A DNA stretch of 18,920 nt, taken from Acholeplasmatales bacterium (GTDB lineage: Bacteria > Bacillota_I > Bacilli_A > Acholeplasmatales > Anaeroplasmataceae). This document shows, piece by piece, positions 15,009 to 18,920 of the stretch. Every line of letters begins with the position of its first letter. Within the stretch, counting starts at the first letter, position 1. The translations under genes and the position numbers were made by a program. The stretch covers positions 1 through 18,920 of the forward strand of contig JAILPD010000012.1 of NCBI GenBank assembly GCA_024690445.1, read 5' to 3'. The notes under the pieces are model-generated. The model was not told the DNA's origin and did not search any database. It saw only the letters and a list, made by a program, of their open reading frames with translations.

Positions 15009-16025
15009 ATGAAAATATTAGTAACAGGTGGAACAGGATTTATAGGATCTCATACAGCAGTAGAATTAATCAGAAATGGTTATGAGGTTGTAATTATTGA
15101 TAATCTTTCTAATTCTAAAAAGCTTGTTATAGATAGAATAGAGAAAATTACTGGTGTAAGACCTCTATTTTATGAAGGAGATATTAGAGATAAAAATATC
15201 TTAAATAAAATATTTAAAGAAAATCAAATATCTTGTGTTATTAATTTTGCTGGTCTAAAGGCTGTAGCTGAATCAGTTAAAAAGCCTTTAGAATATTATG
15301 GCAATAATATTTATGGTGCAATTAATTTACTTGAATGTATGAGAGATAATAATGTATTTAATTTTATTTTCTCTTCATCTGCAACAGTATATGGTACACC
15401 AAAAAAATGTCCAATTGATGAGACATTTGAAACTGGCGGCACTACAAATCCTTATGGTACTACTAAGCTTTATATTGAACAAATATTAAATGATTTATAT
15501 AAATCAGATAATAGATTCAATATTGCAATATTAAGATATTTTAATCCAATTGGGGCAGATAAATCTGGTTTAATTGGTGAAGATCCACAAGGTATTCCAA
15601 ATAATTTAGCACCATATATTACACAGGTTATGGTTGGTAAAAGAGATCATTTAAATGTATTTGGAAATGATTATAATACAAAAGATGGAACATGTATTAG
15701 AGATTATATTCATGTACTTGATTTAGCATATGGTCATGTTTTAGCTATGAAAAAGCTAGAAGAAAAGCCAGGTGTTGTAATATATAATTTAGGTACTGGT
15801 AAGGGATCTAGTGTTTTAGATGTATTACATTCATTTGAAAAAGCATTTGGTAAAGAAATTCCATATGTCTTTGCCCCAAGAAGAGATGGTGATGTTGAAT
15901 CATCATTTACATCTTGTGATAAGGCATATAAGGAATTAGGATTTAAATCAAAATATGATTTAGATGATATGACAAGAGATTCTTGGAATTTCCAAAAGAA
16001 TAATCCTAATGGATATGAAGAATAA
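15009..16025 (+). CDS. galE: UDP-glucose 4-epimerase
   Basis: This 338-residue NAD-dependent short-chain dehydrogenase interconverts UDP-glucose and UDP-galactose (possibly also the N-acetyl forms) in the cytoplasm. It supplies the Leloir pathway and surface polysaccharides. The Rossmann motif GGTGFIG is at 7-13. The catalytic Ser124 (SSSATVYG), Tyr149 (NPYGTTK) and Lys153 fall at the same numbers as in the E. coli enzyme, and the length is typical. The start is one base after the ABC/FtsX stop, and its ribosome site AAGGAG (14995-15000) lies inside that gene, so translation is coupled. No other gal genes are nearby, which favours a role in envelope sugar supply over galactose catabolism; this is an inference. 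Confidence 0.97.
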   Translation: MKILVTGGTGFIGSHTAVELIRNGYEVVIIDNLSNSKKLVIDRIEKITGVRPLFYEGDIRDKNILNKIFKENQISCVINFAGLKAVAESVKKPLEYYGNNIYGAINLLECMRDNNVFNFIFSSSATVYGTPKKCPIDETFETGGTTNPYGTTKLYIEQILNDLYKSDNRFNIAILRYFNPIGADKSGLIGEDPQGIPNNLAPYITQVMVGKRDHLNVFGNDYNTKDGTCIRDYIHVLDLAYGHVLAMKKLEEKPGVVIYNLGTGKGSSVLDVLHSFEKAFGKEIPYVFAPRRDGDVESSFTSCDKAYKELGFKSKYDLDDMTRDSWNFQKNNPNGYEE

Positions 16026-16048
16026 AGGGCAGTTGCCCTTTATTTTTA
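16024..16048 (+). terminator. Terminator overlapping the galE stop codon
   Basis: A 7-bp stem AAAGGGC (16024-16030) with GCCCTTT (16035-16041), loop AGTT, is followed by ATTTTTA. The stem starts within the TAA of galE and lies just before the next gene's ribosome site. Termination may be partial, as no separate promoter for the next gene is evident. Confidence 0.8.
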
Positions 16049-16059
16049 AAAGGAGTATT

Positions 16060-16767
16060 ATGGCATTAATTAGATTAGATAAAATGTTAGCTCATTCTGG
16101 TTATGGAACAAGAAAAGAAGTTAAAGAAATAATTAGAAAAGGCTATGTTTTAGTTAATGGTGAAACAATTAAAAATGATGATTTTAAGGTTGATGATATA
16201 AATGATGAGATTATCATTTTTGGTTCTGAATTAAATTATGAAGATAAAATATATTTAATGCTTAATAAGCCTTCTGGCTACATTTCAGCAACATATGATA
16301 ATCATGATAAAACTGTTATAGATTTAATTGGTGATTATAAAATAAAAAATCCTTTTCCGGTAGGAAGATTAGATAAGGATAGTGTAGGCTTATTATTAAT
16401 TACGAATGATGGTATGCTTGCCCATAATCTACTTTCACCAAAAAAACATGTTGATAAAACATATTATATTGAATTTTATGGTAATTTAACCTTAGATAAA
16501 ATAAAAAAATTAGAAGAAGGCGTAACACTTGATGATGGATATCATACACATCCTTCTAAATATAATATTATAGATAAGAATAAAGGTGAAATTATTATTG
16601 ATGAAGGTAAATTTCATCAGGTTAAAAGAATGCTTGAAGCAGTTGGGTGTAATGTGACATATTTAAAAAGAATTAAATTTGGTCCTTTAATTTTAGATGA
16701 TAATTTAAAAGAAGGAGAATATAGATTATTATCAAAAGAAGAAATTGATAATTTATTTAATAGATAA
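16060..16767 (+). CDS. rsuA: RsuA-type rRNA pseudouridine synthase
   Basis: This 235-residue enzyme isomerises a uridine to pseudouridine in rRNA; RsuA acts on 16S U516. An N-terminal S4 RNA-binding domain (about 4-50, RLDKMLAHSGYGTRKEV) precedes the catalytic domain. Catalytic Asp105 lies in VGRLDKDSVGLLLITNDG, with YLMLNKPSGYISAT (65-78), LLSPKKHVDKTYY (124-136) and EGKFHQVKRMLEAVG (182-196) as further family motifs. The length fits RsuA better than the longer RluB, but RluB-type specificity cannot be excluded. I choose ATG 16060 after AAAAGGAG, because family members begin close to RLDK. The longer frame from 16009 would overlap galE and run through the terminator hairpin. It is followed by fRMsr with one base between. 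Confidence 0.93.
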   Translation: MALIRLDKMLAHSGYGTRKEVKEIIRKGYVLVNGETIKNDDFKVDDINDEIIIFGSELNYEDKIYLMLNKPSGYISATYDNHDKTVIDLIGDYKIKNPFPVGRLDKDSVGLLLITNDGMLAHNLLSPKKHVDKTYYIEFYGNLTLDKIKKLEEGVTLDDGYHTHPSKYNIIDKNKGEIIIDEGKFHQVKRMLEAVGCNVTYLKRIKFGPLILDDNLKEGEYRLLSKEEIDNLFNR

Positions 16768-16768
16768 T

Positions 16769-17224
16769 ATGAATTATGAATTAAAATTAAAAGAATTTAA
16801 ATCCTTAATAAATGATATAGATCATGAAATAACTTTATTATCTCAAAGTGCAGCCTATATATATAATAATATAGATAATATATCTTGGGTTGGCTATTAT
16901 TTATTAAAGGATGACAAATTAATATTAGGACCATTTAATGGTAATGTAGCTTGTACAATAATTAAAATAGGTAATGGTGTATGTGGCACATCCTTTTTAA
17001 AAGATGAAATTATTAATGTAGAAGATGTTCATCAATTTAAAGGTCATATTGCATGTGATAATAAAACTAATTCTGAAATAGTTTTACCAATTCATAAAAA
17101 TGATTATAAATATGGTGTATTAGATATTGATTCATATTCATTTAATAGGTTTGATAATGAATTAGAGTCATTCTTAAAAAACATAGTTTTATTAATAAAT
17201 GATAAATTAAATAATATTAAATAA
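16769..17224 (+). CDS. msrC: Free methionine-(R)-sulfoxide reductase (GAF domain, YtsP/MsrC type)
   Basis: The 151-residue GAF-domain enzyme reduces free L-methionine-(R)-sulfoxide with thioredoxin, an oxidative-stress repair step in the cytoplasm. Three cysteines, Cys62, Cys72 and Cys96, have the same spacing (10 and 24) as Cys84, Cys94 and Cys118 of the E. coli enzyme. The surrounding motifs are conserved: WVGYYLL, LGPFNGNVACT, GNGVCGT, DVHQFKGHIACD, SEIVLPI and GVLDIDS. The ATG at 16769 starts one base after the rsuA stop and has no visible ribosome site, so coupled re-initiation is likely. A TTG at 16745 would add eight residues with only a weak site. Bacillus subtilis has its homologue ytsP next to rpsD; here the two genes are about 11 kb apart. 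Confidence 0.95.
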   Translation: MNYELKLKEFKSLINDIDHEITLLSQSAAYIYNNIDNISWVGYYLLKDDKLILGPFNGNVACTIIKIGNGVCGTSFLKDEIINVEDVHQFKGHIACDNKTNSEIVLPIHKNDYKYGVLDIDSYSFNRFDNELESFLKNIVLLINDKLNNIK

Positions 17225-17233
17225 TATAAGAAT

Positions 17234-17276
17234 AAAGATGCGATAAATTAAAGAATTTTTGCATCTTTTTCTTTTT
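17234..17276 (+). terminator. Terminator of the rsuA-fRMsr unit
   Basis: AAAGATGC (17234-17241) pairs with GCATCTTT (17261-17268). An inner AAATT/AATTT stem (17245-17249 with 17254-17258) stacks inside, and TTTTTCTTTTT follows. It isolates these genes from the rRNA operon. Confidence 0.8.
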
Positions 17277-17280
17277 GATA

Positions 17281-17338
17281 ATTTTTTTACAAATTAGACA
17301 AAAATTTAGTTGACATTAAAAATGAGAAGTGATAAACT
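17281..17338 (+). promoter_or_regulatory. rRNA operon promoter with A/T-rich upstream region
   Basis: TTGACA (17310-17315), exactly 17 bases and TAAACT (17333-17338) preceded by TGA (extended -10). The upstream 17281-17308 is almost pure A and T in short tracts, like an UP element. Transcription should begin near 17344-17346. Confidence 0.9.
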
Positions 17339-17344
17339 AATAAA

Positions 17345-17464
17345 GCACTACCCTGTGTGGAAAGTGCAATTCGATCTTTGAAAACTATATATGACGAACT
17401 TGAACGTTAAGAATTAAAAACAATTCTTTTAAACAATAATGAGCAGAGATGCTCCAAATATAAT
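17345..17464 (+). other. 16S rRNA leader (boxA-like site and processing hairpins)
   Basis: The leader runs about 120 nt from the promoter to mature 16S. GCACT (17345-17349) pairs with AGTGC (17363-17367). GATCTTTGAAAACT (17373-17386) is the common Firmicute pre-16S motif resembling boxA of the Nus antitermination complex. AAGAATT (17409-17415) pairs with AATTCTT (17422-17428). GAGCA/TGCTC (17441-17445, 17450-17454) closes a GAGA tetraloop of GNRA type just before the 16S start. The sequence between 17225 and 17464 contains no gene beyond these sites. Confidence 0.75.

Positions 17465-18920
<1,456 letters not shown>

Noticed and set aside
16009..16059. Upstream start for the pseudouridine synthase, overlapping galE
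   Set aside because: The extra 17 residues are coded by the terminator hairpin and match nothing in the family. ATG 16060 has AAAAGGAG.

Overview
This window is an ordinary chromosomal segment of a very AT-rich, Gram-positive-type bacterium. The strong AGGAGG-like ribosome sites, the lipoprotein signal peptides, the cysteine-free ribosomal protein S4, the clostridial-type chorismate synthase and the low-GC 16S rRNA together suggest a Bacilli/Erysipelotrichia/Mollicutes-related lineage, probably an uncultured gut type. No species can be named from sequence alone. The standard code applies: all 20 tryptophans read in the genes are TGG and no frame contains TGA. None of the 14 visible stop codons is TGA. 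There are no mobile elements, CRISPR arrays, tRNAs or phage genes.

Layout. Positions 1-84 hold the tail of an unidentified gene, then aroC (117-1109) and its terminator. A large surface lipoprotein of unknown function (1225-3843) follows from its own promoter. It converges, through a bidirectional terminator, on a minus-strand alpha/beta-hydrolase esterase (3892-4686). rpsD (4824-5426, minus) has a consensus promoter and a leader of about 150 nt that can fold as a pseudoknot, as expected for S4 autoregulation. Divergently, thiI (5651-6904), an RDD membrane protein with an Asn/Asp repeat tail (6894-7652) and a short PucR-type HTH protein (7662-8207) form a tight operon.

The middle is carbohydrate- and envelope-related. 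An orphan MsmX/UgpC-type sugar-ABC ATPase (8283-9449) has no adjacent permeases. Next is a lipoprotein SGNH (CE12-like) carbohydrate esterase on a long Ser/Thr repeat stalk (9599-11623). A one-polypeptide ABC-ATPase/FtsX permease (11771-15007) follows, translationally coupled to galE (15009-16025). The right side holds an RsuA-type pseudouridine synthase (16060-16767) and the free methionine-(R)-sulfoxide reductase fRMsr (16769-17224). The window ends in the promoter, leader and most of the 16S gene of an rRNA operon (16S from about 17465, cut at 18920).

No new multi-gene defence or mobile system is visible. The most informative observations are the S4 leader pseudoknot with back-to-back promoters, the 30-bp in-frame repeats in two surface proteins, a rare base in the 16S 790 loop that falls under a common PCR primer, the repeat or dyad motifs at several promoters, and the absence of TGA stops.
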